Positions 9,051-21,889 of a stretch of 64,000 bases of DNA are shown one piece after another. How positions within the stretch are numbered: position 1 is the stretch's first letter; each line of letters starts with the position of its first letter. Made by a program: the position numbers and the translations under genes. This DNA comes from Trileptium ribeirensis (taxonomy: Eukaryota; Nematoda; Enoplea; Enoplida; Thoracostomopsidae). The notes beneath the pieces are model-generated. The model had not been told where the DNA came from. It saw only the letters and a list, made by a program, of their open reading frames with translations, and ran no database searches. The stretch lies in assembly GCA_030248225.1 (NCBI GenBank), contig JASANE010007153.1, positions 1 through 64,000 of the forward strand, read 5' to 3'.

Positions 9051-11059
9051 TTTAATGCATGAGTAACGTAAACCTTCAAGTGTGCCCACTACTATGCAGT
9101 GAAGAGTGTAAAATCATAAAATAAATATGTAAGACAAAATTTGAAGAAGTAAAACAAACATAGCTATATCAAATTTACGAAAAACTAAAACGGCTAGCTA
9201 TGTTGTCAGGGATAAATTGTGATTTGAAATATTACATTATAGCAAAAGTGTACGATTTGTTACTCAAAACTAATATCCTCAGGACAGATACGGTGTTTAC
9301 TTCATTTGTGCATGCTAAATAATGTTAAAAATTCACCTTAACGTTCCAGTAAGCATCAACATGAGACGCCGCCAAGGAAAGGAGAAGTTTTAGTTTCCTA
9401 TTGTTGTATGAACTTGGGCTATGCACACAACGGTAACAGTATTAGGCTGCGCAGACAACTGTTTATATACTAGATCAATCATCTACAAAATATTGGCTCG
9501 TTCCATTCCAGCTAACAGACAGTTGTAGAGGTGAGAGAAATTTGTAGACTCGAATCTGGTGTTATCTTATTGGATTGGCTCAGGGCTTTCAATTCCTTCC
9601 TCGGCTAGTTACCAATTTTCGTCCGCTCAGATATACAAATGGATGTAGTCTGATAGTTGAGACCACTTAGTTCGCACTTTAACGCATTAATTTCCCTGCA
9701 ATTAAATTAGGCTTGAGAAGGTTAAAAATATCATTTAGGTCCCTTGCCTAATAGTCGTTGGCATAAATCCACCCAAACATAAATGATGCAATTTTAAGGC
9801 GTTGCCCTAATAATTTATAGTCGCGTTTAAGGCATTCTAAAACTTATGCCTAAATCAGAATTTAACGCCAGCAGAACTACACTCAACATAACATATCATC
9901 AATTTTGAATATGAATCGATCACATTTAGCGAAACAAAAGTTTGAGATCAAAGTAGTGTGGCCCATAAGATAGTTTGTTTGATCTCCGGCGTCTATCAGC
10001 TTTGCCGGTCGTATTTGTTTAAATAAGCTATATACGTATATGTACAAGAGCTTAACATCCTCGGTTACTTTAACACCAAGCACATATTCGCAATATGGAC
10101 AATACCATGGCGTCTTAAAAAGGCACTTGTTTTCGTAAGAGTTAAATCTCTCCTATGAATAAAGACGTAATGAAAAACCCGTGTAAGGCCATTTTTATAT
10201 ATATGGACAACTTCGTACATCCATGAGTTTTTGACAAAATTTGTGGTAATTATGTTAACTTTTGTTTCTCAACTTTTGACGCGTGCGTCGGGGCAACAAA
10301 ACGACAGTATCAATTTTTACACTAGTTTCATATCACACTAAGCAAAATCTATTACGGTCCTCAAAACATCTATTCCTGAGCAACAAAACGCTATTTGAGC
10401 CTTCCTTAATTCCATAAAAAATTTTCGCACTTCTATATTTTGAAGTTGTCTTGCATGTCTCGCAAGCCTGCGAAAGAGAACATCAAAAGGCTCACGCCGT
10501 CATTCTTTTTATCACTTGATGCCCACTGCTTTACTAAAACATGCTGTTTACGTGTAACTGCTTAAGTATATCTGAACCCCGATAAGAAATCTTTTAATCT
10601 ATGTAGCTTGTTTTTAATTATAAAATTCCGCTTCGAAGAAGGTCACAAGAAAGAATTCATAACTCTTTCTGCCTAATTTTCCTGATTACATAATGTGGCG
10701 GGTGTAACAAATGGCCAACAAACCAAAAAGCAGACAAATAAAAGCTATTCGCTGCGCTCATTCGAACAAAAAAGGTTCAATTTCGCGGAGGTATCCATTA
10801 ATTTTCCTAACACCACGATTGCTGTAAACAAATTCCTATTCGAATCAAACACAGAAATTATTTATGTAAAACCTACAGATTTTCTACATAATAATCAGCC
10901 CAACTGAGCAGATACCGCTCATCTTAATTTATCAAGAGGCATTATTTGCGTTTTCTGTATACTTACTCTGCTTATTGATGCACATTAGAAAAGCAAAAAC
11001 CTCGTTTAGGTCGACTAAAGTAAAATAAAGTCTAAAGTAAATCTTGAAACCTCGTTAAG
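9051..11059. other. No supported gene
   Basis: A short duplicated motif (AAACCTCGTT-AGGTC) occurs twice between about 11000 and 11062, next to the reverse-transcriptase fragment. Frames at 9883-10083 and 10695-10907 show no domain. Confidence 0.5.
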
Positions 11060-11410
11060 GTCTGTGTCAAAAACAAGGGGTATCATCGGAGTATTTAGCG
11101 ACTTTAAAAACTTCCCCACAGCACCTCACTCCCTTTATAGGTGATATTCTAATGCGATCTACCAGAGTTTCAGTAGCAGTTACATATAACAACGGCGATA
11201 CAGGGCATCCTTGTCGTATACCCCTAGCGACTGGAAACCTTTTGCTCACGATGCCATTGACTACTACAGAAGAAAAAAATCGTTTGTGATATAATTTTAT
11301 CCACTGCATATAACCGTGGAGTACATGAAAGGCCACTCAAACAAATCGAATGTTGCTTCGTGGTCTAGAGTTAGTAGTAACCCATCATTGTCATTTAGTT
11401 GCACCAGAGT
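11060..11410 (-). pseudogene. Non-LTR retrotransposon reverse-transcriptase fragment (CR1/L2-like)
   Basis: On the minus strand a frame of about 90 codons contains V-V-V-N-G, R-G-I-R-Q-G-C-P-V-S-P-L-L-Y and a catalytic Y-S-D-D-T box. Just upstream, in another frame, is LLLTLD-x3-TFD, the motif A aspartate region. The order is that of RT palm motifs A, B and C. A frameshift separates A from B, and both ends are missing. RQGCPVSPLLY is typical of the CR1/L2-type lineages rather than the I-group copy at 35-40 kb. It is a dead fragment. Confidence 0.75.
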
Positions 11411-11809
11411 ATAGTACATATGTTAAAACGTTGTCACAGATATCGTGTACTGCAACAGAACATGCTTGGTTATAATGTACAACTTTGCCATTATCCATGT
11501 TCTATTCAAATTTTTCATCCTAAAGCAAAAATTATACAGCGATGTAAAGAACTGGAATTTATAAATATCTTGAAATCTCTTATAAAAATCGATAGAGAAA
11601 TCAATTGCTAGAGACTTTCGACCTTTAAAACTAGAAATAGAACATTTTACTTCCTATTCAGTATCTCAATACAAGAAAATCAGTAGGAAATAACTTTGCC
11701 AGATCTGGCGAGTTACAAAAAGCGTCCGTCCGGCCACCTGACCAAATGCCACAAAATCCAGCTGTATATACTGTTTTAAATTCTTTGCGTGCGGTAGTCA
11801 TTATCTCTG

Positions 11810-12008
11810 TGGCCTAACCTGAAGGGCGATATGTTGTAACGTTAGAGAAAAGAACAGCTTAGAGGGGGGTTCGGGGGACGGCAACCCCCCGACTTAGGCT
11901 TAGTGTATGTCTCATATAAGGACCTTAGCTTACGTTGAGACTAAGGCTTAGTATATCGAGAACGGCATGGCGTGCATTTTATTTCCGCCCTCAGGGTTAC
12001 TTTGGCCA
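11810..12008 (+). mobile_element. Miniature TIR element, copy 2 of 3
   Basis: It has the same ends and internal order as the copy at 8833, including the GC-rich hairpin (GGGGGG...CCCCCC). The left TIR has lost AGT. The outer bases TGGCC...GGCCA are inverted, suggesting that the TIR includes them. Confidence 0.8.
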
Positions 12009-14263
12009 CGTCTGTCATGTAATTATAAGCATTGCTTTATATAAAAATAATTTTCGTAAACCGTTGCGTTAAGTTTTTTAAAGTATTTAGTAGGCCTACA
12101 TCTCTTGCATTTAATATTGTCTGCAATCAAAAACTATCAGGTCCCGTTCTACAAGAGGAAGTATGCTAAGCCTTCCATGCGGTGAATTGGGATTCATTAT
12201 TAGCTAGTGTGTTTGATATATCGTCCAAATGGAAGTTATTTATTAATACTGCTTGTGATTTGTGTTCAATGTATATATATATTCACCAGTTACTGTTCGA
12301 CACACTCGAAAGCGAAAATACCCTCAGTAGCACTTTTAGCACAGAAACGCAAGCATATAAATTTTCTGAGAATAATTATGCGTGCATTAGTGTTGTAAAA
12401 AAAGTCAAGAACACAAAATCTTAAATTCTAGTAACTCCAAACACTCGTTTAGGTATGTAAACAATCGTTGCTTTGCGGAATGCAGCGTATCGGCGATTCG
12501 TAAGCACGACCAGGATTTAGTTGAATCCATATCTACAATATTATTTTCTGTAGTGAAGTTGCTGTTTAAAGACAGGTAGTCATGCGCGAGTAAACTTAAG
12601 GTAACCTCAGACACCATCCTATTTTATATAAAAAATATTACGCAACACTTTTTGGCGATTAAAATTCGGTGTAAAACTGCTTGCGATTGAAACTAGCCAT
12701 TTTGTGATTGAGAAAATTCAAGTAATATTACACAAACTGTTGAAAATAGAAATTTGTCAATTTTGACTTAAAAGCAGTTTTGTTCGCGATCAAGAGCTTC
12801 ACCGCAAAATTTATTTTCGTAAAGCCACTTTTGCATTAGATTTGTTCACGAACACCGAATAATCCAAATTTAAATTATTAGGCATTAAGGAACCGAATTT
12901 CTGCAAATTGAAAACGTCGAAAGTCTGTCAGAACACAAGGTATTATTTCCGGCACTTTCTGGATTTGATTTTGCCAATTTTCAGTTAGCGAGAAACTAAA
13001 TGAATTCAGCCTAATTTTGGAAACAAGGGTTTGCGATTCGATATCGGTTATTACAAAATAGGACGGTTGGTGAGGCTACCTAAGGTTTGCTCGCAGATTA
13101 CAAAAGTATAGCAAAATAGCGAAAATCACGCCGAAAATTGACGAATGACGCATTGCTTTAATCTAAATCGGTCGATTATTTTGCACCAATGTTTGGTCGG
13201 AGACAAATAACTGGTGCAAGCCGGCTACAAATAACAATTTTCGTAAAGCGTCCAATCTGCGGAGTCGAAAGGTATTAAAATTATCATTGTATTTCACAAG
13301 AAATTGTCTTCTATCATGCTGGTGCGCTATAACTGAAATACCAAAACAAAATGTGCGTCTTGCAAGTTTTTAAAAATTCCTTGGTATCCCAAATTGTTTA
13401 CTGTTAAGATCTGACAGTGTCGTATACTGGATCGTGGGCAGTGTATATAATGCACTCCTGATAACAATTACTCCACAGTATTTAAAAACATTTTATTACT
13501 ACCTTACATAAAAAGATGTCAATAATAATTTCGTGCCTAGTACAAGTCCTACTGATCACAAGTATATATATGCGTATACAAACATGATAATCACAGTATT
13601 CCAGACACCCTCGCAAAATTTCGCCCAGCTGCAAAAATATTTAGCAAGCTTGCCTATAACTGATACTGTCTTAACACCGACAGTTTTAAGTTCAAAAGGC
13701 CGTAGCTAAGCTTATGCTTATACCTAAAATATGTGTAACATGCCAAAATGAAGTGGCTGAACACTGTCATATGATTTGTTTTTCTGTTCACTAATTGGTT
13801 AATGCGTCGTACTTTCAAAGGTGTCGGTTTTAGGCAGATCGATTTTACGCAGATACGGAATAAGAAAAAGTGAAAGTGCTGTATTATTTTTTGAATTATT
13901 ATAATATAATAAACTGATCGAACGCAAATTTTGTGGGGAGTGCAGTGGTAATGGTTGTGTTGTGATTAAGCTTCACGGGTTGATTTATTGTCCAGTATAA
14001 CGATGTATTAATGTTCGTATAACTAACATGTACTTTTGGTTAGTGAGCTTTGAACTGACACTTTATTCCTAGAACTGACGCAAATAGCACTTGGAAGTTG
14101 ACTGATATTGTGGTGTGATTTGGGCATGTGGAAAGCATTGCAAATTATGAAATATGTAAATAACTGTATATACACCTGGAATCACTTGCTTATTTTGGGG
14201 AGCCGGGTTGTGCCCCACTGTCTATTTTAAGCCGAGGATTTTTTGAGATTTTAGAGCACGGCC
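12009..14263. other. No gene; traces of dispersed repeats
   Basis: The block at about 13018-13085 (GATTCGATATCGG, then AAAATAG and a GCTCGC end) resembles about 17272-17335, indicating another old dispersed repeat. Nothing else is supported. Confidence 0.4.
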
Positions 14264-14690
14264 GATCATAACTTTTGAACCGCTCGAAAACACAGAGCTG
14301 GTTTTGGTACCAATCAATTCTGCTGGATAGGTTGGTTCAGAAAATACTCATTTTACACACATATTTGACAATTTTTTGAGGTCCCAATGGTCCCTCCGAG
14401 GAACCAAAATTTTTTTTGTTGGGAATATTGTCATGTGGGTTCCAGTTCGACTCAGCTTGGTGAGAGAAATGTACTGGTACGTAGCTTATTGAAATCTGTG
14501 CTATTTTTAGGAAGTTATGATGACCCAAGTAATTGGGACATCAAAAACTTCTGTCAGGGATGTGAGTAAAAATGATGGCGCATTTTTGTCAGGAAAGGAG
14601 CATTTTCTGAACCTCCCCATCCAGCCGAATCGGTTGGTACCAAAATCAGCGACGTATACAAATTGATTTGACTGTTCAAAAGTTATGACT
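14264..14690. repeat. Long imperfect inverted repeat (foldback structure)
   Basis: The arm at 14264-14352 and the arm at about 14597-14690 are inverted copies. They share TTTTCTGAACC, TTGGTACCAAAA and TTCAAAAGTTATGA, roughly three quarters identical by eye, and are separated by about 245 bp. There is no coding potential. It is probably a decayed foldback or MITE-type element; no target duplication was seen. The following stretch to 15730 shows no gene. Confidence 0.7.
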
Positions 14691-15730
14691 GGTGAGGGTT
14701 TATAGGAAAGACCCATTTTTGTACTTGGTGACATATATATACGGCGACGGCTCTTAAGCTTTCGATTATGTCTGCTACCATTAGTCGCGCTATCACGTCA
14801 GTGTAGGTAATCGGTCTTTGGAGGGTGGCGGTAATTTCAATCTCAAAACGTAAAACGCCACACCGTTCGAACATGCATGCATTGAACTGAAAGCGGTGGA
14901 TGAGTCTTCACCACGAAGTTAGTCATACCTAAGGACTGTGGACACAGTCGAAAATCGAAATTGTGACGTACGGTACCTGTGTTGAAATGCTGTTGCACAT
15001 GCATATTTTTCCCAGTTTACAAGTAAAATTGGTGCGTGCAAATTTTACATTTTGAAATAGATTAGTTTTATATTGTCGAGCGATAGATGGAGGGTTGGCT
15101 GTATGTTACGTCAGTTTAGATCATATGGCAACTGTATTATCATGCGTAAGCAAACTTTATGTGCCCTCACCATCCAATTATTTCGTATAAATTTTGACAT
15201 TTGGAAACTGCGAAAACTCTTTTAGATACGCTCTCACCTTATTGTAAACAGCAGTCACGAGTTCATACATATCTCACGACAATTTTATATTTTTTGGGCA
15301 AATAAAATTGGAGAATTTGGAAGGTCGTTTACATAATTAAAATACAGGTCAAAATATGAGGAAAGCGTCACATCAGCTTTATGCGTGGATTAATCATCAA
15401 AGCAGATTCCTAATCAGGCAAAATTTTCGCCAACCCGTTCCTGCTTAAAACTTATTGCCAATTAGTTACATGCGTGCATTGTGGTTGCTAGGAAAAGCAC
15501 GTGCAGCTAAAATAAAAGATCATAGCGATTATGGTGTACTACAGCCCAACGGTAATAATGAAGACTATATTATTCAGTTGCACACATTCCATAGTTAAAT
15601 TAATTTAAATGACTGCTTACACATAACAAATGGCTAGAATAAAATGTACCAAACAAAGCTGCTCTCGCAAACCTTTTAGAGCGATACACAATGTCACCGA
15701 ACCTAAGCGACGGTTGCAGCACAAGTAGAA

Positions 15731-16347
15731 ATGATAGGCACAACAGTAAAAATAAATCTGGACTGTAATGCTTCGCAAAACATACAGCCTGTGGAAGAAA
15801 CGCAACACGCGGTACAACATGATTCTTCTAATTTATTGGGCATTGTTGCTGAAGTGGAGGTATATTCGGAAGTCAGTGAGCATCGCAGCCCAACATTCGC
15901 AGATCTGAATATGGTGCCATTGCCACATCATGTTGAAACGATTGCACCATTCTCCAAGTCGCAACTGCCGAATTCTAATATCATTACAGCTTTAACAGCA
16001 TTACAGTCCCTGTCTGTCGGAAAACTTGAGCGATAATCGGGTCGTAAAATTTCGAACATGCTACCGAAACCATTCACGCGCAGCGTTCAAGCTAGACTTA
16101 GGTACACTATCATGAATGGAAAAAATCCACCTCATATGAACCGGAAGGATCTCGACGAGTCACTGCCAAACACCTCAAAGCAGGCTATGGGAAGTTGTCA
16201 GCCACACTGCCATGCGTTGAATATGTGACGGCTGTGGAACAGATTATAAACGTGACAGAACAGGAAAAGAATGAATTGAATGCATGGAGTGTAGAATGCG
16301 GGAGCATATATCTTGTGGTGGGAGGGCTACAGGATTGGTATAATTAA
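15731..16347 (+). pseudogene. Decayed unidentified protein-coding remnant
   Basis: An open frame of 101 codons (15731-16036) is followed in the same frame by a further stretch of about 60 codons. A shift of frame near 16120 then gives about 75 codons ending at TAA 16345-16347, with a balanced, protein-like composition (R-R-V-T-A-K-H-L-K, then an acidic helix and a C-terminal LQDWYN). One stop and one frameshift make it a pseudogene. I do not recognise the family; the C-terminal part looks like a conserved domain, so a transposon or host retropseudogene is possible. Confidence 0.4.
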
Positions 16348-17914
16348 CAGTAGTTAATACCAGTGACACTAACTTGGTTTTAGCTTAAATTTTGTGTATT
16401 ATAAAGGAGTAAATTTAGGGTGCACGGACACCCAACCCCCTTTTGAGCTACAGATTTACAATTGCTATTACGCCCAGAGGAGGTCGCCGATTCCCCTGGA
16501 AAAAAACTAAACAGAATTTAATGTTCAGAAGAAACATTTTTACATTATACATGTCTTTTCCGTCACTTTAAAATTAACGTTCCTAATTACCGGGTTTACC
16601 GTTCCAAATAATTTAAAGTTGCGGTATAATAATCTATGCTTTTACCTCGAATAACAACTTTTGCATTGCGTTTAAAACGCGATCATTGGGCTCGCGGCTT
16701 TGGTTTACTCACGCGTTGTTAGATTTAAAAAGACATTACTCATGTAGTTATTTCCCGGCGCTAATAGTGGTGTCAGTTCAAAGCCCAAAGCGTCAGCATC
16801 AAAAACGAATGACGATTTGTTGTACATAGTTATATATCAAAAGTGTCAGAGATAGGTATGTTTACTATATTAGATAGTGATAGTAAAAATCATTCATGTC
16901 CTTTTTCATGCGCGACTAAGCCTAAAATGACCCCGTTGACCATCTTATTTTGTTTTTTTATAAAATTTTCATCACCGAACATTTTCTTGTCGGTCACAAA
17001 ATGCAACTTTTTGTTCGCGAATATCAAATATGTTGACGAACAGAATTTTTGGATTTGTATTAGGAAAAGGCTTGTTCGAGAACAGTAATTGATAAATAAT
17101 ATAACCGTCCCCTTTATGACGTCACAGTTCATTAAATTTATTCGCGAATACAGGCGAATCCTGTTTCGACGCCATGAAATGTTACGGAATTGTTCGAACC
17201 CGCATGGCAACCGTTAAGTCTGCGCTAGCAATAAATCGAATCGAATACCTATTAGTTCTGTAACAATGAATGTGGATTCGACATCGGGAATTGCAAAATA
17301 GAATGGCTAGCGGAGTCACTTTAAGTATAGTCGCGCATCAACCGTTCATACTCTAAATAAAAATAGTGTCGACCATATTGAGTTTTACAACTTTAAATAC
17401 GTCATAAAGTAAAGCTTTATTTCTCTTGATTTAAGTTCGAGCGCTTCTTTTTACGTGGAAATTTTTCATGCAGATTCCCATAAATTGTTCTGTTCGCATA
17501 GCCTGAAACATTTTAAAACAGTTTAAAACGATGTATTGAATATCACTTTGCTAATTTGCGTTTACGCTATCGCAAGACGACTGATACAGGAATTACACTA
17601 CAATGGCAAAAGTAAATCAAATTCCCACTGCAAGAGGACGAGTATCCAGCTGCGTTTCAAAGTCAATGGCAAATCGGCGAAGGTCCTATATATTCATTCG
17701 TCTGCCACTGCCTAATATTATGAATAGAGGATATTCGCCGTTTACCTAATCGAGTTTTACTTCTTGTTTACATTTTTATCAGACGTTTTTGCATCATTTG
17801 GTCGACATGATGCATCGATTTGAACAAAATTTGAACTCAGAGTTGCATACATCACTTATATTTTCATATCAAAATTAATACCCGAGGAAAATAATTACTA
17901 TAAGGTTTTAATTT
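16348..17914. other. No supported gene
   Basis: Frames of 80-106 codons on opposite strands at 16843-17210 overlap each other and show no domain. The block at 17272-17335 matches a repeat near 13 kb. Confidence 0.4.
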
Positions 17915-18370
17915 GTGCCCAATGCACCCCGGGTTAAAACTGGTCACTTAGTTGAAACATATTTGCGAAAAATATTTCAAACAAAAAAATATGTGAGATA
18001 TGCATGCATAGTTGGCCTTGCAATCTATTTAAACACGACCAATATTCACTATGGCACCAACTACTTACGGATGTTTCAGAACAACTGCTATGCTCATAAT
18101 CAAAGAGGCTTCAGCACCACAGCATGGTGATGTCCAGCAAAAGGTTTAGGCTACGGAAGAACGCATAGCTCCACAGCAGGTTTTAGTCAATCATCAGGTT
18201 GATGTTGAACATGATCCAAACAACAAGATTTTGAAACGGATATACGTAATGATCCCGACTATGTTGAATCCGAAGATAATTGTGGACAATTAAGTACCGG
18301 CCGCAGTATCAGCAGCGGGTACAATGACAATCCGCGTTTAGAGTATGGAGTGGGAGCGACATGGTTTTGA
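17915..18370 (+). pseudogene. Possible decayed coding remnant, unidentified
   Basis: A 71-codon frame is followed by acidic, Asn/Asp/Glu-rich stretches in shifting frames up to TGA at 18368-18370. The composition resembles low-complexity protein sequence more than random DNA, but no motif is recognised. Confidence is low. Confidence 0.22.
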
Positions 18371-19351
18371 ATCACAGGTTTTTGAAACCGTTAGAATTCA
18401 CTCGGTTTAAAAGTTGGGTTCAAAAGTCTCAATATTTATAAATAACCTGCTAATTTTTAACTGCAGATCGATTAATAAGCAGATTGACGCGTGAGTCCGA
18501 TTTAAGTGTGTACGCATGGGTTGTTCTTTTCTCAACTAAGTTCACGATCGTAAAAACATTTCCCTTATATAAGCGCACACGGTTTGCGATGCAGCAAAGC
18601 GTAGGCGCTGTTCGCGGTCGCTATGTTGCGATTAAGCATCGCAGTTTACTGACACTTGTCATTTGATAAACGCGGACAAATGTACGCGAACGCAACTTCC
18701 ATTCGTGCATTGCATAGCCCATGTCCGGGTTCACCAAAGTGCAAATTCCAATAGCAAAAGTGTCAATGCGAATTTCTGCGCGAATCAATACGATTCAGAC
18801 AAAGAAGAACCTTGGTGTACGCAGCTATAGTGAACTCACGCATGAGCAAAAGTCTCTGCGAAAAAATGACTAAGATCTAGTAAAATCCTTGAATCCAGAC
18901 ATTAATAAGGATCGGCCAGTTTAACTTCCAAGATTGTATCTATAAAATCGTTATTTAACCTCGGGCAAAACAAATTTGTTCCTACAGTCTTAGATCGGCT
19001 CAGTGATCACGAAAAAAAATTAATCCCGCGGTTATTTTGTGCCTTAACTCACGACCGATGTTCAGTAATGCTTTCAGTTAGGTAGTACAGATTAATCTAC
19101 AGCGTAACGATCTAGAATGGATTTGTTACAAAAAGTTGCTTTTAACCTTAATAAAAACGTTTTGCACCGATTCTGATTCTATTTATCAATAACTTTATCA
19201 TTTTTAGCTAAAACATATTAAACTAGTAACTCTATCGAGATTGCAGAAAGTAGTTAGGCATAAGTACACCTTCGCCTTTTGCATGCACAATCAGCTCTCG
19301 ATAGCATACGTCGATATGCAATATGTGGATATCACACAATACCGCAAGTTA
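18371..19351. other. No recognisable feature
   Basis: No coding frame, RNA or repeat boundary can be supported here. Confidence 0.45.
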
Positions 19352-20110
19352 GAACAAAATTAACACCGGTATTGAGTTCCCATGCCCGAAAGCCTTCAGG
19401 TGAAACATTTCAGCCGCCCAAGACGTCAGAACAAATTGTTAAATTTTGGATCGGAAAACTATTGGGGCACCATACCTCAAACCCCATAATTCTAGAACCG
19501 GATTCGTAATCGAAAAACAAAAAAGAGGCATCTTCACTTATCATTTTACTATGAAATGAAACCAACCAGAGAAAAAAATTCGAAAGTTAAGATAAAAATA
19601 ACTTGCTTCCGTGAAGGGTACTAAAAACCCTCATTTTGACCTCTGACCTCGAACCATGAGGCGTCATACCCACATACCGGTGGAAGCATGGTTCACAGAA
19701 CAAAATCAGCACCGGCAATGAGTTTATGCCCGAAAACCCCAAGGTGAAACTTATCAGCCGCCCAAGAGGTCAAAACAAATTTTGGGTCGAGGAACCATTG
19801 GGGCGCTAAGCCCTCCGTACCTCAAACACCATAAATCCAGAACCGAATCATTAATCAAAAAACAAAAAAGAGGTATCGGCATTTATCATTTTACTATGAA
19901 ATAATACCATCCAGACAAAAAAAATCGAAAGTTAAGATAAAAACCTTTCTTCCGTGAAGGGTACTGAAATGGGGTAAAAAACCCACGTTTTGACACCTGA
20001 TCCTCGGGAATGAACACGGTGAATCGACTGTGCCGGTTCTGAGTCCAAAATCGTGAAAATCGGTCAAGTCGTTCCCGGGTTATGGCCGATCACACACAGA
20101 CGGAATTTAA
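19352..20110 (+). repeat. Tandem duplication, 346-bp period, with retroelement-like tail
   Basis: Unit 1 (19352-19697) and unit 2 (19698 to about 20010) share GAACAAAAT, ATGCCCGAAA, CAGCCGCCCAAGA, CAAAAAAGAGG, TATCATTTTACTATGAAAT and TTCCGTGAAGGGTACT in the same order. The second unit runs into a segment of the AAAATCGGTCAAGTCGTT type followed by a GATCACACACAGACGG end (20040-20104), which is typical of 3' ends of non-LTR elements or their SINEs. It was probably created by unequal exchange within one retroelement 3' region. Confidence 0.75.
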
Positions 20111-21741
20111 AAGATTTCACCCCTGCAACACACAATCTGCACTACCGGTTCAAGCCCTCTAGCAAAACTCGGCGGTCAACCCCAGTCCCGAACCAGGCTC
20201 CCTGACAAATTTTTCAGTGAATGGAGAAGCTAGACAGATCTTTGGTAACTTTCAGAACTCGTTTCAGTTACATGCTTTCCAACCACTACTAGCATACGGT
20301 ACAAGTATTTACACTGAGCGAGTGGAGATTCTTCAAGCAGCGTACTGATATGCAAAATTTTGCGTCAGACTGTCACGTTCGGCTGATAGATTTTAGCAAA
20401 AATTTTCTATTTAACCCTACATTAATAACTTACTGGGTACTTAATTTTTAGTTTATGCTAGTCCTAGCGATATCTTGTCCAACTCAATGTATTATAATTT
20501 CTTGCATATATACCACCGTCGATTTAATGTTTTGTGAAAAGTGAGTGACATAAGTTTTAGCGAGTCCCAGAGACATAATATCTTAAATGGATACTACAGT
20601 ACTATTAAAAAATGATGACGTTCGCTCGCGAATAGCTCATTAGTTGCTCGCAATTCGCTCAAAATAAATGTGTTCTAAAATTAAATTTATTAATTTAAAT
20701 AGTTTCAAAATTTCCAGCGTCGCGACTAGAACGAACTCGCTTGCTCGAACTGCGACAGTCAAATGCGCGTACTGTACCATACAGACTCATTTCATAAATC
20801 CTGCAACTTCGCTGAACAGCGGTTTAGATGCAGCCTTGGGCTTCTGGGTGAAGTTTCAACAGCATCTCGAAAAGCGACAGTTTAATGAGTTGATCTTTAT
20901 TCAAGCCTGAGTTGAATGTTAGGTCTTCTTGATTTCAGCTTAAAGACGTTTGTCCCGTTGCTAAGCTTATAAAGCGGGTTATCCATCTGGCACTATCCCG
21001 TGGGCTTGCAAATATCAATTATTTTAACCATCGAAAAAGCGGTTTTTTGTATTTATAAATTTATAATGCCACAATAAATTGACAAGTTTTGGGGACTGTG
21101 CTTACACAGAAAACAATATTTAAGCCTGATTGGCAAAAAATGAACAATTCATTCGTCAGTACATAAACGACATTATGTATGAGTTAAATTTATTGCAATT
21201 TCTTTTAACATATCTAAAAACTGTAACTACATAAAAAAACTCGTGGTCACGAATATTGTTTTAATCAATGGTTTTAATGAGATTAAAAAAGGTAGGCACA
21301 GTGATTTTCCAGCTACCGCTGTTCCCTCAGGTAAATATTGTCTCTTCCCAGGCCGTTCCCAACACCCACAGGTATTTTGAGGTGTTATTAAACATGATCG
21401 TCCAATCAAAAAAACTGTTATAAACAAAATTGAATACTAGTGCTTATATTTCACTATTTATGACCAAATCCTCAGTAAAATGAAGCGCGGCCAGCAGAAA
21501 TACGCATTCAGTTGCTAAATAGTAAATATGCAACAAAAACAACGGTAGGAATATTGTAAATGCATAAAAACACGAAAAAATACAATAAGCCCCCCTCAGT
21601 TAACAAGGAGGTACGCCCCCCCAGGAATTTAGTTTCACCCAGATTGCAGCTGACGAACCCACCTCATAACCCTCAGGTAGTTTTGATCCGTGTAGGGTAA
21701 GTTGATGTTACTATAATAATTATTGCTTCCTTATACAATAC
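20111..21741. other. No gene supported; downstream flank of the CtIP-like gene
   Basis: One more exon of the minus-strand CtIP-like gene must lie at or beyond this stretch, because the exon at 21742-21889 ends in the middle of a codon. I could not locate it with confidence. Fragments such as 20150-20230 belong to a C-rich dispersed repeat. Confidence 0.4.
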
Positions 21742-21889
21742 CTTTTTCTTTACATTCCGGTGTTGATGGAAAACCAATGTCCCAATAGTCGGAATCGATG
21801 TCTTTTTGATGATCGATTTGCCGATGGCGACCGCAGCGTTTAACTCTCATCTGCCGTTCATGGCCAGATAAGTTTTGAGCTTCATAGTA
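21742..21889 (-). CDS. RBBP8: CtIP-like gene exon: second half of Sae2 domain
   Basis: Read on the minus strand, the acceptor ATTTGTAG precedes 21889 and the donor G|GTATTG follows 21742. It encodes 49 codons plus one base, starting YYEA, then KRCGRHR and DYWDIGFPSTPEC. In vertebrate CtIP the corresponding end of the domain has the Cys-x-Arg-His motif followed by an F-W-x-V-GFPST-x2-C block. The match is close, including the GFPST core and the Cys after it. It joins the preceding exon in phase 0. The next exon, starting with two bases of a codon, was not found. Confidence 0.85.
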
